Source of the DNA: Chloroflexota bacterium
Lineage (GTDB): Bacteria > Chloroflexota > UBA6077 > FW602-bin22 > JAMCYS01
Direction: 5' to 3'
Assembly: GCA_023473795.1 (NCBI GenBank)
Contig: JAMCYS010000019.1
Location: 1 to 32,338 of the forward strand
Length of the DNA: 32,338 nucleotides
This document shows, piece by piece, positions 1 to 8,663 of the stretch. Each line of letters starts with the position of its first letter. Position 1 is the first letter of the stretch. The notes beneath the pieces were generated by a model. The model saw only the letters and a list, made by a program, of their open reading frames with translations, searched no databases and was not told the origin of the DNA. Both the position numbers and the translations under genes were made by a program.

Positions 1-2
1 GG

Positions 3-1289
3 CAGGTCGCCTGCTACCAGGGCAGCCAGGGGTCGCGCGAGTCCTGCCAGTCCAGCAGCACCGCCAGTTCGGCGACCTTTGCCACCACCCGGGCCTTGCC
101 GGAGGGGGAGCAGCTGACGGTGGTGGTGGGCTTTGCCAAGGGGCTGGTGCCGGAGCCAAAGCCGCGGCTGGAGAACCAGCCGCGCGACTTCCCCGAGTTC
201 TTCACGGCGACTCCCTTCACCCTGGGCGGGGGGCTGTTCGTGTTCGTCGTGACGGTGGGGGCGGTCGTTTGGGCCTGGTGGCGCTGGGGCAGGGACCGTC
301 ACTACAGGACCCTCTACTACCTCACCGACAATCCGAGCGAAGAGACGCGGCCATTGCGAGAGAGCGATCCAATCGTGATCGAGTACAGCCCGCCGGACGA
401 CCTGCGCCCGGGCGAGGTGGGCCTGATTCTGGACGAGAGCGCCGACAATCTCGACGCGACGGCCACCGCCATCGATCTGGCCGTGCGGGGCTACCTGCGC
501 ATTGCCGAGGTGCAGAGCGATAGTCTCTTGGGTCACCTATTCAGCAAGCGGGACTGGGAACTGACCCGCACCGAGAAGGACGACGCCGGCCTGCTGGCGT
601 ACGAACGGACGGTGCTGGCCGGGCTCTTCTCCCGCGGATCGCCGGTCAGGCTTTCGGAGCTCAAGAACAAGTTCTACACCTACCTGAACGACGCCAAAGG
701 CCAGCTCTACGAGGATGGGATGAAGCGCCACTGGTTCGTCGTGCGGCCGGATAGGGCGCGTATCCTGTGGGTCGCCGTCGGAGCCGTCGTGGTGGTGCTC
801 GGAGTGGGCGCCGTGGCGCTGCTGGGCCTGTTCTTCGGGGCCGGGCTGGTCGCCCTGCCGCTGATCCCGGCCGGGCTATTGCTGCTGGTCTTCTCGCCCT
901 CGATGCCCAAGCGCACGGCCGGGGGCAGCGAGGCCCTGCGGCGCACCCTCGGCTTCCGCCAGTACGTCGCCACGGCCGAGACCGACCGCCAGCGTTTCAA
1001 CGAGGCGAGCAACCTGTTCTCGGAGTATCTGCCATACGCCATAGTCTTCCGCTGCGTGGACAAGTGGGCGAGCGCATTCCGCGACGTGGACACAGTGGCG
1101 GCGACGCGGGGCTGGTACGCGGGCAGCGGCACCTTCGCGGCCATGCAGTTCTCGCGCGACATGCAGGACTTCTCCACGACGGTCTCCAGGACGGTCGCCA
1201 GCACGCCCGGCAGCTCGGGCAGCAGCGGCTTTGGCGGTGGCGGCTTCTCCGGCGGGGGCGGGGGCGGCGGCGGGGGCGGCAGCTGGTAG
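3..1289 (+). CDS. DUF2207 family membrane protein, 3' part
   Basis: The frame is open from the first bases of the window, so the gene begins outside it; the TTG at 96 is internal. The piece opens with a Cys-rich beta segment (CYQG, later a second Cys) and the LPEGEQLTVVVGF stretch, which match the extracytoplasmic part of DUF2207 proteins. A membrane segment follows at about 219-285. A cytoplasmic domain contains EVGLILDE and TATAIDLAVRGYLRI. A hydrophobic hairpin lies at about 755-900, and the tail is almost pure glycine (GGGFSGGGG) ending in SW, a hallmark of the family. The function is unknown; these proteins are often encoded beside LemA, and a LemA gene does lie 2.4 kb downstream. Family assignment is firm, role is not. 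Confidence 0.88.
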   Translation, partial: QVACYQGSQGSRESCQSSSTASSATFATTRALPEGEQLTVVVGFAKGLVPEPKPRLENQPRDFPEFFTATPFTLGGGLFVFVVTVGAVVWAWWRWGRDRHYRTLYYLTDNPSEETRPLRESDPIVIEYSPPDDLRPGEVGLILDESADNLDATATAIDLAVRGYLRIAEVQSDSLLGHLFSKRDWELTRTEKDDAGLLAYERTVLAGLFSRGSPVRLSELKNKFYTYLNDAKGQLYEDGMKRHWFVVRPDRARILWVAVGAVVVVLGVGAVALLGLFFGAGLVALPLIPAGLLLLVFSPSMPKRTAGGSEALRRTLGFRQYVATAETDRQRFNEASNLFSEYLPYAIVFRCVDKWASAFRDVDTVAATRGWYAGSGTFAAMQFSRDMQDFSTTVSRTVASTPGSSGSSGFGGGGFSGGGGGGGGGGSW

Positions 1290-1372
1290 AGGCCGCCGAC
1301 AGGCCGCCAGCCTCGTCACTCTCGGCCTAAGATGGGTGATGCATATTGTCTCCTGGCGTGGTGTCTGGTTTG

Positions 1373-3457
1373 ATGGCGAAGTTGCGGCGCCTGTTTCCCA
1401 TTCCGATAGGGTTGGCGGCAATCCTTGCTGCTTACCTATTGGCGGCCAGCCTGTTCAACCTCATGCATCCCCTCTGGGAGGCGCCCGATGAGGCTAACCA
1501 CTACGCCTTCGTGCGCAGCCTCGCCGACCGCCGCGCGCTGCCCGAGGTGGTGCCTTTCTGGGCCGACCGCTTGGGCGGCGAGACCGAGGCCCATCAGCCG
1601 CCCCTATACTATGCCATAGAGGCCCTGCTTGTCGGCTGGGTCGACGACGGCACGCACGCGGACTGGCACCGCAATCCCTTCGTTACCTGGCCGGACCATC
1701 CGGCGCGCCTGGCCATCGCCCTGCACCGCCAGGAGGAAGCATTCCCCTATCGCGGCTACGTGCTTGGGGTACACCTGGCACGGCTGGTGTCGTCGCTGCT
1801 GGGCGCCGCGACTGTGCTCGTCACCTACCTCCTCGCCAGGCGGCTGACCGGACGACAGAACACCGCGCTGCTGGCGGCGGCGCTGGCCGCGTTTACGCCC
1901 GGCTTCACGTTCATTAGCGCTACGGTCAACAACGACAACGGGGTCACGCTGACCTGGGCGCTGGTGCTCTGGCGGGAGCGGTGGCGCGCCGGCCGGGTGC
2001 TGCGGGCGGCAGCGCCTCTGCCGCTGGCAAGCCTGGCCCTGGCCGGTTGGTGGCCGCTCGTGATGCGGGATGAGTGGCCGCTGATCGTCGCCAACGCCGA
2101 CATGAACGTGCCGGCTGGCGGCCTGGTGCCCCCACCGGGCGGCTACAATCTCGAACTCGTCGGGCGCGGTCTCGTGCTGATGTTTCGCGCCTACTGGGGG
2201 CAATTCGGCTGGGCCGACGAACTGTTGTTGCCGGAGTGGGTCTGCGCTATCGCGGGTCTCGTCTGCCTGATGGCGGCGTGGGGGTGGGTCCGGCGCTGGC
2301 GGCGCCCGGGGTGGCGTGCCGCCGACGCCGTGCCGCTGGGGCTGGTGAGCCTCTTCGCCCTAGGTCTGGCTTTTGTCGTCTTCAATCGCTACCAACTGGC
2401 GCCATACGGCCAGGTAATGCAGGGCCGCTACCTTTACCTGGCCATGCCTGTGATCGCCACCCTGCTCGCCGTCGGCCTGAACGAGGTCACCGGCCGGCGG
2501 CTGCTCGTCACCGCGCTGCCCGTCGCTATCCTGGCGGCGATCACCTTCGCCGTGCCGTTCACGCTCAGCCGCGACTCGTTCGTGCCGCCCTATCCAGTCT
2601 GGGGCACGTTCGATGAATCCCGCGTCGCCAGGCGGGTGGGCCTGCCATACGCCAACGGCGCGACCTACCTGGGACTTACCGCCGAGAACGCGGATTTGCG
2701 GCCGGGAGAGGCATTCGCCTTTACGTCCTACTGGCGGGCCGATGCCGACCTGACAAGCGACATGCTTGCGGCGTTCCGCTTGGTAGACCCAATGGGCGAG
2801 GCGAACGTGAGCGACCATCGACGGCCGCGGGAACAGACCTTGCCACCGCGCCTGTGGCAGCGGGGCGAGGTGGTGCCGGACCCGCGTCGGCTGACTCTGC
2901 CGGCAAACGCGCTGCCTGGCGCCTACCGCCTGCAGATGCGCCTATTGGGTGAGACGGGTATCGTAGACGTCCCTTTGCGGGCGGGGGACGGCGCGCGGAC
3001 GGGCTGGTTCGATGTCGCCGACCTGCGGGTGCGGCCCTTGGGCCAGGGCAAGCCGGGCGTCACGCTGCCGGCAGAGGCCGTGTTCGGCGGAGAGCTCGCC
3101 CTGGCGGGCTACGACCTGGAGCGGGACACCACTGGCGCGGAGGGCACATTGGCCGTGACGCTCTACTGGCGGGCGGTGGCGGTGCCGCGAGCCGACTACC
3201 ATGTCTCCTTGCAAGTACAGGACGCGGACGGCAGGCTCTGGGCCCAGCACGATGGCCCGCCCTACGGCGGGGGGTACCCCACGCGCCTCTGGCAGGCCGG
3301 CGAGCTGGTGCCCGACCGTCACGTCGTGTCCCTCCCCGAGGGCAGCGGCACCCTCGGCAAAGTGATGGTCGTCGTCTATCGCCCAGGAGACGGTCAACGA
3401 CTCGAGGTTGCGGGCGCCAGCGCCTTCGAACTGCTGCGCCTGGCCGAGTCCCGCTAA
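1373..3457 (+). CDS. multi-TM glycosyltransferase (GT39/DUF2142-like) with C-terminal beta domains
   Basis: This 694-aa polytopic membrane protein probably transfers sugar from a polyprenyl-phosphate donor on the outer face of the membrane. After TM1, the motif WEAPDEANHYAF (residues 35-46) carries the acidic pair expected of GT-C enzymes, and QPPLYY (75-80) is the second family motif. About nine further hydrophobic segments run to residue 400. The last 240 residues are soluble and contain two related beta units, each with a YWRA motif, a run ending in LW and a later G-E-V/L-V-PD motif; such tails are common on Chloroflexota membrane glycosyltransferases. I chose the ATG at 1373 over the TTG at 1346 because it directly precedes the basic MAKLRR start of TM1; neither has a strong ribosome site. 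The acceptor is unknown. Confidence 0.78.
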   Translation: MAKLRRLFPIPIGLAAILAAYLLAASLFNLMHPLWEAPDEANHYAFVRSLADRRALPEVVPFWADRLGGETEAHQPPLYYAIEALLVGWVDDGTHADWHRNPFVTWPDHPARLAIALHRQEEAFPYRGYVLGVHLARLVSSLLGAATVLVTYLLARRLTGRQNTALLAAALAAFTPGFTFISATVNNDNGVTLTWALVLWRERWRAGRVLRAAAPLPLASLALAGWWPLVMRDEWPLIVANADMNVPAGGLVPPPGGYNLELVGRGLVLMFRAYWGQFGWADELLLPEWVCAIAGLVCLMAAWGWVRRWRRPGWRAADAVPLGLVSLFALGLAFVVFNRYQLAPYGQVMQGRYLYLAMPVIATLLAVGLNEVTGRRLLVTALPVAILAAITFAVPFTLSRDSFVPPYPVWGTFDESRVARRVGLPYANGATYLGLTAENADLRPGEAFAFTSYWRADADLTSDMLAAFRLVDPMGEANVSDHRRPREQTLPPRLWQRGEVVPDPRRLTLPANALPGAYRLQMRLLGETGIVDVPLRAGDGARTGWFDVADLRVRPLGQGKPGVTLPAEAVFGGELALAGYDLERDTTGAEGTLAVTLYWRAVAVPRADYHVSLQVQDADGRLWAQHDGPPYGGGYPTRLWQAGELVPDRHVVSLPEGSGTLGKVMVVVYRPGDGQRLEVAGASAFELLRLAESR

Positions 3458-3538
3458 GTAGTCCGGCGCGACGATGCTAATAGGTGCCTGGCTATCACGA
3501 CGGTCACACAGGGCGTTGCACGCGGGGACGCCGTCCCG

Positions 3539-3568
3539 GTCTTTGCCGGCCAGCTGTGCAGCAAAGAC
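3539..3568 (+). terminator. hairpin downstream of the glycosyltransferase
   Basis: Perfect 8-bp arms, gtctttgc and gcaaagac, enclose a 14-nt loop 80 nt after the glycosyltransferase stop. No T-tract follows, so it is at best a weak or factor-assisted terminator. The remaining bases between 3458 and 3719 hold no other clear signal except the LemA ribosome site at 3703-3711. Confidence 0.3.
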
Positions 3569-3719
3569 AGTGCCGCGTCATTGAGAAGCCTCTACGGTTT
3601 GGGGCTAAGTCGAACTAGGCAGAGATCTAGCTTATGTCATTTTAAATGCCATCCCTCGGCGCAATTTGATTCAGGCGTCGGAGGGCGAGGGAACCGAACG
3701 TTAGGGAGGTGAATCCACT

Positions 3720-4277
3720 ATGGATCTGACGGGCATCATCGTCCTGGTAGTAGTGCTGCTTCTCCTATTAGGGGGACTGGCCCTCTACAACGGCCTCGTG
3801 CAGGGGCGGCTGCGGGTGCGCGAGGGCTGGAGCGGCGTGCAGGTGCAACTGCAGCGGCGCGGCGACCTGGTGCCGAATCTCGTGGAGACGGTGAAGGGCT
3901 ATGCCGCGCACGAGCGGGGCGTCTTCGAGAGTGTCACGCGGGCCCGCGCCCAGTTGCAGAGCGCGACGACCCCCGGCGAAGCCGGCCAGGCCAACAATGC
4001 TCTGACCCAGGCGCTGCGCTCGCTCTTCGCCGTGGCCGAGGCCTATCCCGACCTCAAGGCCAGCCAGAACTTCCAGCAGCTGCAGGCCCAGCTGGCGGAA
4101 ACCGAGGACAAGATCGCCTACGCCCGCAACTACTACAACAGCCTCGTGCTGCAGTACAACAGCCGCGTCTCGACGATCCCGGGCGTTTTCGTGGCCGGGC
4201 CGCTGGGCTTCCGCGAGGCCGAGTTCTTCGCCGGCGAGGAAGGGGCGATGGAGCCGGTGCGCGTGAACTTCTCGTAG
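3720..4277 (+). CDS. LemA family protein
   Basis: The 185-aa protein has one N-terminal membrane anchor (residues 5-25), then the diagnostic LemA stretch: [15 protein letters not shown], followed by [20 protein letters not shown]. The rest is predicted long helices ([20 protein letters not shown]) ending in FFAGEEG, which fits the helical bundle of the family. LemA proteins are of uncertain function and are frequently paired with DUF2207/TPM-type membrane proteins; here the pair is split by the glycosyltransferase gene. The start is fixed by a near-perfect Shine-Dalgarno, agggaggtg at 3703-3711, 8 nt before the ATG. A strong terminator follows, so this gene ends its transcription unit. Confidence 0.93.
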   Translation: MDLTGIIVLVVVLLLLLGGLALYNGLVQGRLRVREGWSGVQVQLQRRGDLVPNLVETVKGYAAHERGVFESVTRARAQLQSATTPGEAGQANNALTQALRSLFAVAEAYPDLKASQNFQQLQAQLAETEDKIAYARNYYNSLVLQYNSRVSTIPGVFVAGPLGFREAEFFAGEEGAMEPVRVNFS

Positions 4278-4282
4278 GCAAG

Positions 4283-4319
4283 GTCCCCGCGTCCTTAGAT
4301 CGTCAATGGACGCGGGGAC
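4283..4319. repeat. inverted repeat after lemA
   Basis: Two perfect 12-bp arms, gtccccgcgtcc and ggacgcggggac, enclose a 13-nt loop just after the lemA stop. The cgcggggac word recurs inside the glycosidase gene and in the 3458-3719 spacer, so this may be a copy of a dispersed palindrome rather than a dedicated terminator. Confidence 0.7.
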
Positions 4320-4331
4320 AAGGAACCGCAA

Positions 4332-4368
4332 CCCTCTTCTCTCGGCGGACGAGAGAAGAGGGGCTTTT
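4332..4368 (+). terminator. intrinsic terminator of lemA
   Basis: A perfect 13-bp stem (ccctcttctctcg at 4332-4344 with its complement at 4350-4362) has a 5-nt loop gcgga and is followed by GCTTTT. This is the clearest Rho-independent terminator in the window. Confidence 0.82.
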
Positions 4369-4383
4369 CGTGGGAACGCTCAC

Positions 4384-4412
4384 TTGACTACCAGACTGCT
4401 CCGCGCTAATCT
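4384..4412 (+). promoter_or_regulatory. possible promoter of the eqolisin gene
   Basis: TTGACT at 4384-4389 lies 17 nt before TAATCT at 4407-4412. The -35 is good (5 of 6) but the -10 is poor, and it would give a leader of about 215 nt. The stretch 4369-4632 holds no other recognisable feature. Confidence 0.3.
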
Positions 4413-4632
4413 GGTGCAGCGTGAAAGGGATTGGGCGTAGACCTTCAGGCCACGGTCAAGCCAGGTAGAGAGCCGCTGGGGCGAGCGGACGGACCCATTG
4501 GCGGTGCTACCGGGCGCTGGGTAAGGGTGCGTCTCCCGTCCGCGGTGGGGAGCCGGCGACGGGTGGCGATCGACTGCAGTATTTGGCGCGGCCCATTCCT
4601 TCGCGGCGCCACTCTTCCCCGCAGGAGCGCCC

Positions 4633-5604
4633 ATGCGCGCTGGGCTGGCCGCGACTTGGTTGCTGCTCTTATCGATGCTGCTGGCAGGCTGCGCGGCGGC
4701 CACCTCCCCCGCGCAGGCCCCCTTCGCGGGCGGGCAGACGCCGTCTGCCCCTCCCCCCACGAACATCCCGTCCGCGGCGCAGCCGACGGCGACGAGCAGC
4801 CGCCTAGCGGCGCTATCCGAACGGGGAGGCCGACCGGCGCCGACCGCGCTGCCGACGGCAATTCCCTCGCAGCCAGCGACGGCGCTTGCCAGGACTGGCC
4901 CGGATGCTCCCGTTCTCCTGCCCTCGACGGCGCCATCGCCGACTGCTACTCCCACCACGGCGCCAACCCCCGTCAGGCCGGCCTCCATCTCCGGCAACTG
5001 GTCCGGCTACAAGGCCCTGGGCGGCAACTTCACTGCCGTCGCCGGCACGTGGACGGTGCCGTGGGTGAAGAGCATGGGGAGCAGCAGCAGTAGTTCGACC
5101 TGGGTGGGAATCGGCGGTGCCGGCTACCCGGATCTCATCCAGGCCGGCACCCAGGGCTACTTCGACGGCGCGGGGGCGGTGCACTACGAGGCCTGGATCG
5201 AAACGCTCCCCCAGGCGATGAGCCGGGTGGCGCTCGAGGTCAAGCCGGGTGACGTGGTGACGGTCGTCGTCGCCCAGGCGGCGGGCGACCAATGGTCTAT
5301 CAAGATTCAAAATCGCACGAGCGGGGAGGAATACCAGACGGCGGTGCAGTACGAGTCCTCCCTCTCCTCGGCGGAGTGGATAGTGGAGGCCCCGAGCGTC
5401 GACGGCCGCACTCTGACGCTGGTGGACTTCGGCACGGTGCGGTTCAGCGGTCTCAGCGTCGTCAAGGAGGGGAAGGCTATGACGATTGCCGAGGCGAAGG
5501 CCGAGCCGATACTGCTGGCCGCCCAGGGGAAGGTCATCGCCTCACCCACCGGCTTCACCGCGGACGGCAGCGGCTTCAGCGTTACCCGGATTCCCGTCCC
5601 CTAG
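4633..5604 (+). CDS. lipoprotein glutamic endopeptidase (eqolisin, peptidase family G1)
   Basis: This 323-aa protein starts with a lipoprotein signal (LLLSMLLAGC, lipidated Cys20), followed by about 105 residues rich in Pro, Thr, Ala and Ser that act as a flexible tether. From about residue 128 it matches the eqolisin beta-sandwich: NWSGY, TWTVP, TWVGIGG, then DLIQAGT with Gln170 in the place of the catalytic Gln, YEAWIE, and AEWIVEAP with Glu248 as the likely catalytic Glu. Family members are acid-active endopeptidases first known from fungi. The mature domain has no Cys apart from the lipid anchor, unlike the disulfide-bonded fungal enzymes. Start: aggag at 4623-4627, 5 nt before the ATG. 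It is transcribed convergently with the aminotransferase gene 76 nt downstream. It probably degrades proteins at the outer cell surface. Confidence 0.85.
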   Translation: MRAGLAATWLLLLSMLLAGCAAATSPAQAPFAGGQTPSAPPPTNIPSAAQPTATSSRLAALSERGGRPAPTALPTAIPSQPATALARTGPDAPVLLPSTAPSPTATPTTAPTPVRPASISGNWSGYKALGGNFTAVAGTWTVPWVKSMGSSSSSSTWVGIGGAGYPDLIQAGTQGYFDGAGAVHYEAWIETLPQAMSRVALEVKPGDVVTVVVAQAAGDQWSIKIQNRTSGEEYQTAVQYESSLSSAEWIVEAPSVDGRTLTLVDFGTVRFSGLSVVKEGKAMTIAEAKAEPILLAAQGKVIASPTGFTADGSGFSVTRIPVP

Positions 5605-5680
5605 ACCGCGGCCGCGATTCCCTCTCCCGAAGGTGGCCTTAGACCGCGAGTCGCGCTCTCGCCTCGCCACCATCCAGACC

Positions 5681-6850
5681 CTAGCCCAGCCGGGCGTTGC
5701 GCTCCAGCGCTTGTCGCATCCTCTCCAGTGCGTCCAGCAGAGCCGACCTAGGACAGCCGAAGTTGAGTCGCACGAAGCCCTCGCCAGCGGCCCCGAAATC
5801 CGCGCCCTCGCCCAGGGCGACGCGCGCCTCGCGCAGGAAGAACTCCATCGCGGAGCCCTGTATCCCCGCCGCCCGGCAGTCTAGCCAGCCGAGGTAGGTC
5901 CCTTCGGGCCGGCCCATGGTCACGCCCGGCAGGCGGTCTTCTCCAACATAGCCCACGAGCAAGTCGCGATTTGCCTTCAGGTAGGCTAGCAGTTGGCCCA
6001 ACCACTCGCCGCCGTGCTGATAGGCGGCAAGAGCGGCGACAATATCCAGCACGCCCGGCTTACGAGGTAGAATCCCGGCGCTGGCAGCGTTCAGCTTGGC
6101 CCGCAGCTCCGGGTTGTTGACCACGGCAACGGCCAGGTGGAAGCCGGCAATATTATAGGTCTTGCTAGGCGACAATAAGGTTACCGTGCGCGCGGCTATC
6201 TCCGGAGCCAAGGAGGCAATAGGGATGTGAGTGTGGCCTTCATAGATGAAGTCCTGGTGGATTTCGTCGGAGCAGAGCACCAGGTTGTGCCGCAAGCAGA
6301 CCTCCGCCACCTGCTCCAGCTCAGCTCTGGTGAACACCCGTCCGCTGGGGTTGTGGGGGTTACACAGCAGGAACACCCTGGTACGCGCCGTCAGCGCCCG
6401 CTCTAGCTCGTTCGGGTCAACCTCGTAGCGACCCGAACGGAGCACGAGGGGAGCCGTCTCGACCGTGCGCCCGATATTCTTCTCCACCGCTAGAAACGGC
6501 GGATAGATAGGTGGCTGCACCAGCAGCCCGTCGCCGGGCTCGCTACAGGCGAGGGCAACCAGATTGAGCCCCGGTACAACCCCGGGCAAGAGGACGAGGT
6601 CCTCGTTGGCCACCTGCCAGTCATAGCGTTGGCGGAGGAGCTCTCTGACGACCTCTCGTAACAGCGGGGGCTCAATCCCGTAACCAAAAACGCCGTGCTC
6701 GACACGCCGCGCCAGGGCTTCGATGACCGGTTGGGGTGAGGCGAAGTCCAGATCGGCCACCCACAGGGGGAGGACGTCCGCTTCGTGGCGGTTCCACTTG
6801 ACGCTATCGGTCCCGCGGCGTGGCAGGATCAAGTCAAAATCGTAGTTCAC
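5681..6850 (-). CDS. PLP-dependent aminotransferase of the MalY/PatB type (C-S beta-lyase)
   Basis: This 389-aa fold-type I PLP enzyme most resembles MalY/PatB proteins, which cleave cystathionine or cysteine conjugates to thiol, pyruvate and ammonia. Visible signatures are YDFD at the start, VLPLWVADLDFASP, FGYG, CNPHNPSGRVF, CSDEIHQDF and SPSKTYNIAG with the Schiff-base Lys230. The GTG at 6850 is preferred over the upstream TTG at 6856: it gives the usual YDFD N-terminus and forms a GTGA overlap with the stop of the preceding gene, implying translational coupling. It is the last gene of a three-gene operon. The exact substrate cannot be read from sequence; a plain aminotransferase is the alternative. 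Confidence 0.88.
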   Translation of the reverse strand: MNYDFDLILPRRGTDSVKWNRHEADVLPLWVADLDFASPQPVIEALARRVEHGVFGYGIEPPLLREVVRELLRQRYDWQVANEDLVLLPGVVPGLNLVALACSEPGDGLLVQPPIYPPFLAVEKNIGRTVETAPLVLRSGRYEVDPNELERALTARTRVFLLCNPHNPSGRVFTRAELEQVAEVCLRHNLVLCSDEIHQDFIYEGHTHIPIASLAPEIAARTVTLLSPSKTYNIAGFHLAVAVVNNPELRAKLNAASAGILPRKPGVLDIVAALAAYQHGGEWLGQLLAYLKANRDLLVGYVGEDRLPGVTMGRPEGTYLGWLDCRAAGIQGSAMEFFLREARVALGEGADFGAAGEGFVRLNFGCPRSALLDALERMRQALERNARLG

Positions 6851-8004
6851 GGGCAACCCTTATAGACCCCGTACTCGCGCGCGGTCTGGAACATGGTGAC
6901 GATGTTCTGCGGCGGGACGTTAACCTGGATGTTGTGCACTGAGCCGAAGACGTAGCCCCCGCCCGGGGCAAAGGCGTCGATCAGCCGCTTCACCTCGTCC
7001 GCCACTTCGGCCGGCGCGCCGAATTGCAGGAGCACGGGGCTGCAGCCGCCGCCCCAGAAGGTGAGGTCCTGGCCAAACTCCCGCTTCAACCGCTCCGGCT
7101 CCATGTCGGCGGCGTTCACCTGCACCGGGTTCAGCACGTCCACCCCCACCTCGATCAGGTCGGGGATGACCCAGTAGACCGAGCCGCAAGCGTGCAGCCA
7201 GATGCGGGCCTGGGTGCGCTTCTTGATCGCCTCCACCACCCGCCGGAAGCGCGGCTTGTAGAGCTCGCGGAAGACCTTGGGCGAGAAGAGGGGACCGAAT
7301 TGCTGGCCCAGGTCGCCCTCCATGTGCACGAAGTCCACGTGGGGCCCGAGCTCAGCCAGGGCCATGTCCCAGAAGGCGCAGTACCACTCGGTCAGCCGCT
7401 CGGCGATGGCCTCAGCCAGTGGCTTGTTGAAGGCAAGGTCCATCATCGCCTTCTCCATGCCGCAGAGGAACTGAGGTTGGATCCAGAGCCCCAGGGTGGG
7501 GGCACTGAGGAGGACAGCGTGCTCGCCGGCGGCGTGGGCGGCCTTTACCTCCGCGGCGATGCTGGCGATGCGCTTGGGGTCGGCCGGGTCGGGCCAGGCG
7601 TACTTGTCCAGATCGGCCGGCGTCTCGGCGAAAGCCAGCGGATTCTCGACAGGGTCGTAGTAATAGCCGCCCGGAGGCCGGCGGTACTTGATGCCCCACT
7701 CGTCGTAGTAGGTATCGTCCTCGGGGTTGACGCGCAGCCGGTAATCGCCGCCGGGGCTGGGCAGGAAGTAAACCGTGTCGCGCCCCAGCAGTTCAATCAG
7801 CCTGGGGTCGGGCTCCACAGTCTGGGTCATCTGGCCGACGATGACTTCGTCTCCCCCTTCCAGGCCCAGGTGGCGCTTGAGCTCGCGGTGCGCATCCTTG
7901 TGGATGGTGGTGACGCGCCCGCCGAAGTCGAGGGGCACGCGGTCGGGTTCCCGGTGCTCAACCGCCGCCAGGACGCGCTGTCGGGAGGTCATTGGCTGCT
8001 TCAA
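6847..8004 (-). CDS. uroporphyrinogen decarboxylase-like protein, MtaA/CmuA-type zinc site
   Basis: This 385-aa TIM-barrel protein belongs to the UroD/MtaA superfamily. The N-terminus RQRVLAAVEHREPDRVP is typical of the non-haem branch, and the RQAGR substrate motif of true UroD is not seen. His271-x-Cys273 (LHACGS) and Cys321 (GGGCSP) reproduce the H-x-C...C zinc ligands of methylcobamide:thiol methyltransferases, so methyl transfer to or from a thiol is a better guess than haem synthesis. No corrinoid protein is encoded nearby. The TTG start at 8004 is preferred because aaggag at 8014-8019 lies 9 nt upstream; the ATG at 7992 would be 21 nt away. It sits 17 nt after the upstream gene and overlaps the lyase gene. 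Confidence 0.8.
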   Translation of the reverse strand: MKQPMTSRQRVLAAVEHREPDRVPLDFGGRVTTIHKDAHRELKRHLGLEGGDEVIVGQMTQTVEPDPRLIELLGRDTVYFLPSPGGDYRLRVNPEDDTYYDEWGIKYRRPPGGYYYDPVENPLAFAETPADLDKYAWPDPADPKRIASIAAEVKAAHAAGEHAVLLSAPTLGLWIQPQFLCGMEKAMMDLAFNKPLAEAIAERLTEWYCAFWDMALAELGPHVDFVHMEGDLGQQFGPLFSPKVFRELYKPRFRRVVEAIKKRTQARIWLHACGSVYWVIPDLIEVGVDVLNPVQVNAADMEPERLKREFGQDLTFWGGGCSPVLLQFGAPAEVADEVKRLIDAFAPGGGYVFGSVHNIQVNVPPQNIVTMFQTAREYGVYKGCP

Positions 8005-8013
8005 GAAGGCACT

Positions 8014-8019
8014 CTCCTT
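8014..8019 (-). promoter_or_regulatory. ribosome binding site deciding the UroD-like start
   Basis: AAGGAG on the minus strand, 9 nt before the TTG at 8004. It favours TTG over the ATG at 7992. Confidence 0.6.
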
Positions 8020-8021
8020 GT

Positions 8022-8618
8022 CTAGCGCAAGGGCCGGCCGCTGAGCCGCAGGCGGCCCTGCAGAATCTCCACCGTTTCGACGTAGATGTTGCGCTGGCTG
8101 GTAACCTGGGCCAGGGCGTCGTTGGCCGAGTTTTCGACGAGCGCGGTGATGGCGCTGGGCAAGGGCAGACCGCCGGCCTTGCTGGATTGCAGCACCAGGC
8201 GCAGGCGGCCGTCGAGGGCCAGCAGCGTACCCACCGCCTCCAGGGGAACCCCTGCTGGGTCGGCGCTCACCGCGGTGAACGTGATCTTGCCCGGGGTGAG
8301 AGCCACCGCCGGATTCTTCACCGGCGGGTCGGTCTGCTGGGCGAGGAGGGAGTTGAGCTCGTTCTGGTCGATGTCGAGACTGAAGCGCGTCCCCGGCATG
8401 GTGGCCGTCTGGGCCTTCTGCGCCAGCTGCTGGGCCAGGCGCGGATCGGGAGTCGGCGTGGCGGTGGGCGTCACGGCGGGACCGGCCACGCTGGCGAGGA
8501 AAGGCGGGCGCCAGGCGCCGGAATTGAGGGAGCCGGCGACCAGCAGCAAGACGAGGAGCAATTGTAGAGTGAAGATGACCGTGGCGCAGCCGACGTAGAG
8601 CCTCCCCAGAGTCCCCAA
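8022..8618 (-). CDS. membrane-anchored protein of unknown function
   Basis: I do not recognise this 198-aa protein. Residues 6-28 form one hydrophobic segment (TVIFTLQLLLVLLLVAG), followed by a Pro/Thr linker (TPTATPTPDP) and a domain of about 140 residues with DIDQNELNSLLAQ, a predicted beta-rich middle (LTPGKITFTAVSA) and a conserved-looking end (VETVEILQGRLRLSG). The layout suggests an anchored extracytoplasmic domain. The TTG at 8618 is chosen because gggagg lies 6 nt upstream and the promoter at 8664-8692 excludes the longer frame from 8744. It heads the operon with the UroD-like and C-S lyase genes, which hints at a shared process without defining it. Confidence 0.65.
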   Translation of the reverse strand: MGTLGRLYVGCATVIFTLQLLLVLLLVAGSLNSGAWRPPFLASVAGPAVTPTATPTPDPRLAQQLAQKAQTATMPGTRFSLDIDQNELNSLLAQQTDPPVKNPAVALTPGKITFTAVSADPAGVPLEAVGTLLALDGRLRLVLQSSKAGGLPLPSAITALVENSANDALAQVTSQRNIYVETVEILQGRLRLSGRPLR

Positions 8619-8663
8619 AGGATACCTCCCGTGGCGGCCCCCGCGGTCGGGCCGCCTGCCGCC

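Noticed and set aside
6847-8004. Haem biosynthesis hemE
   Set aside because: There is no RQAGR motif, and an H-x-C...C zinc site typical of methyltransferase relatives is present.
7024-8025. A 333-codon plus-strand frame
   Set aside because: It is antisense to the UroD-like gene, whose product has clear family motifs. The plus-strand translation has none.
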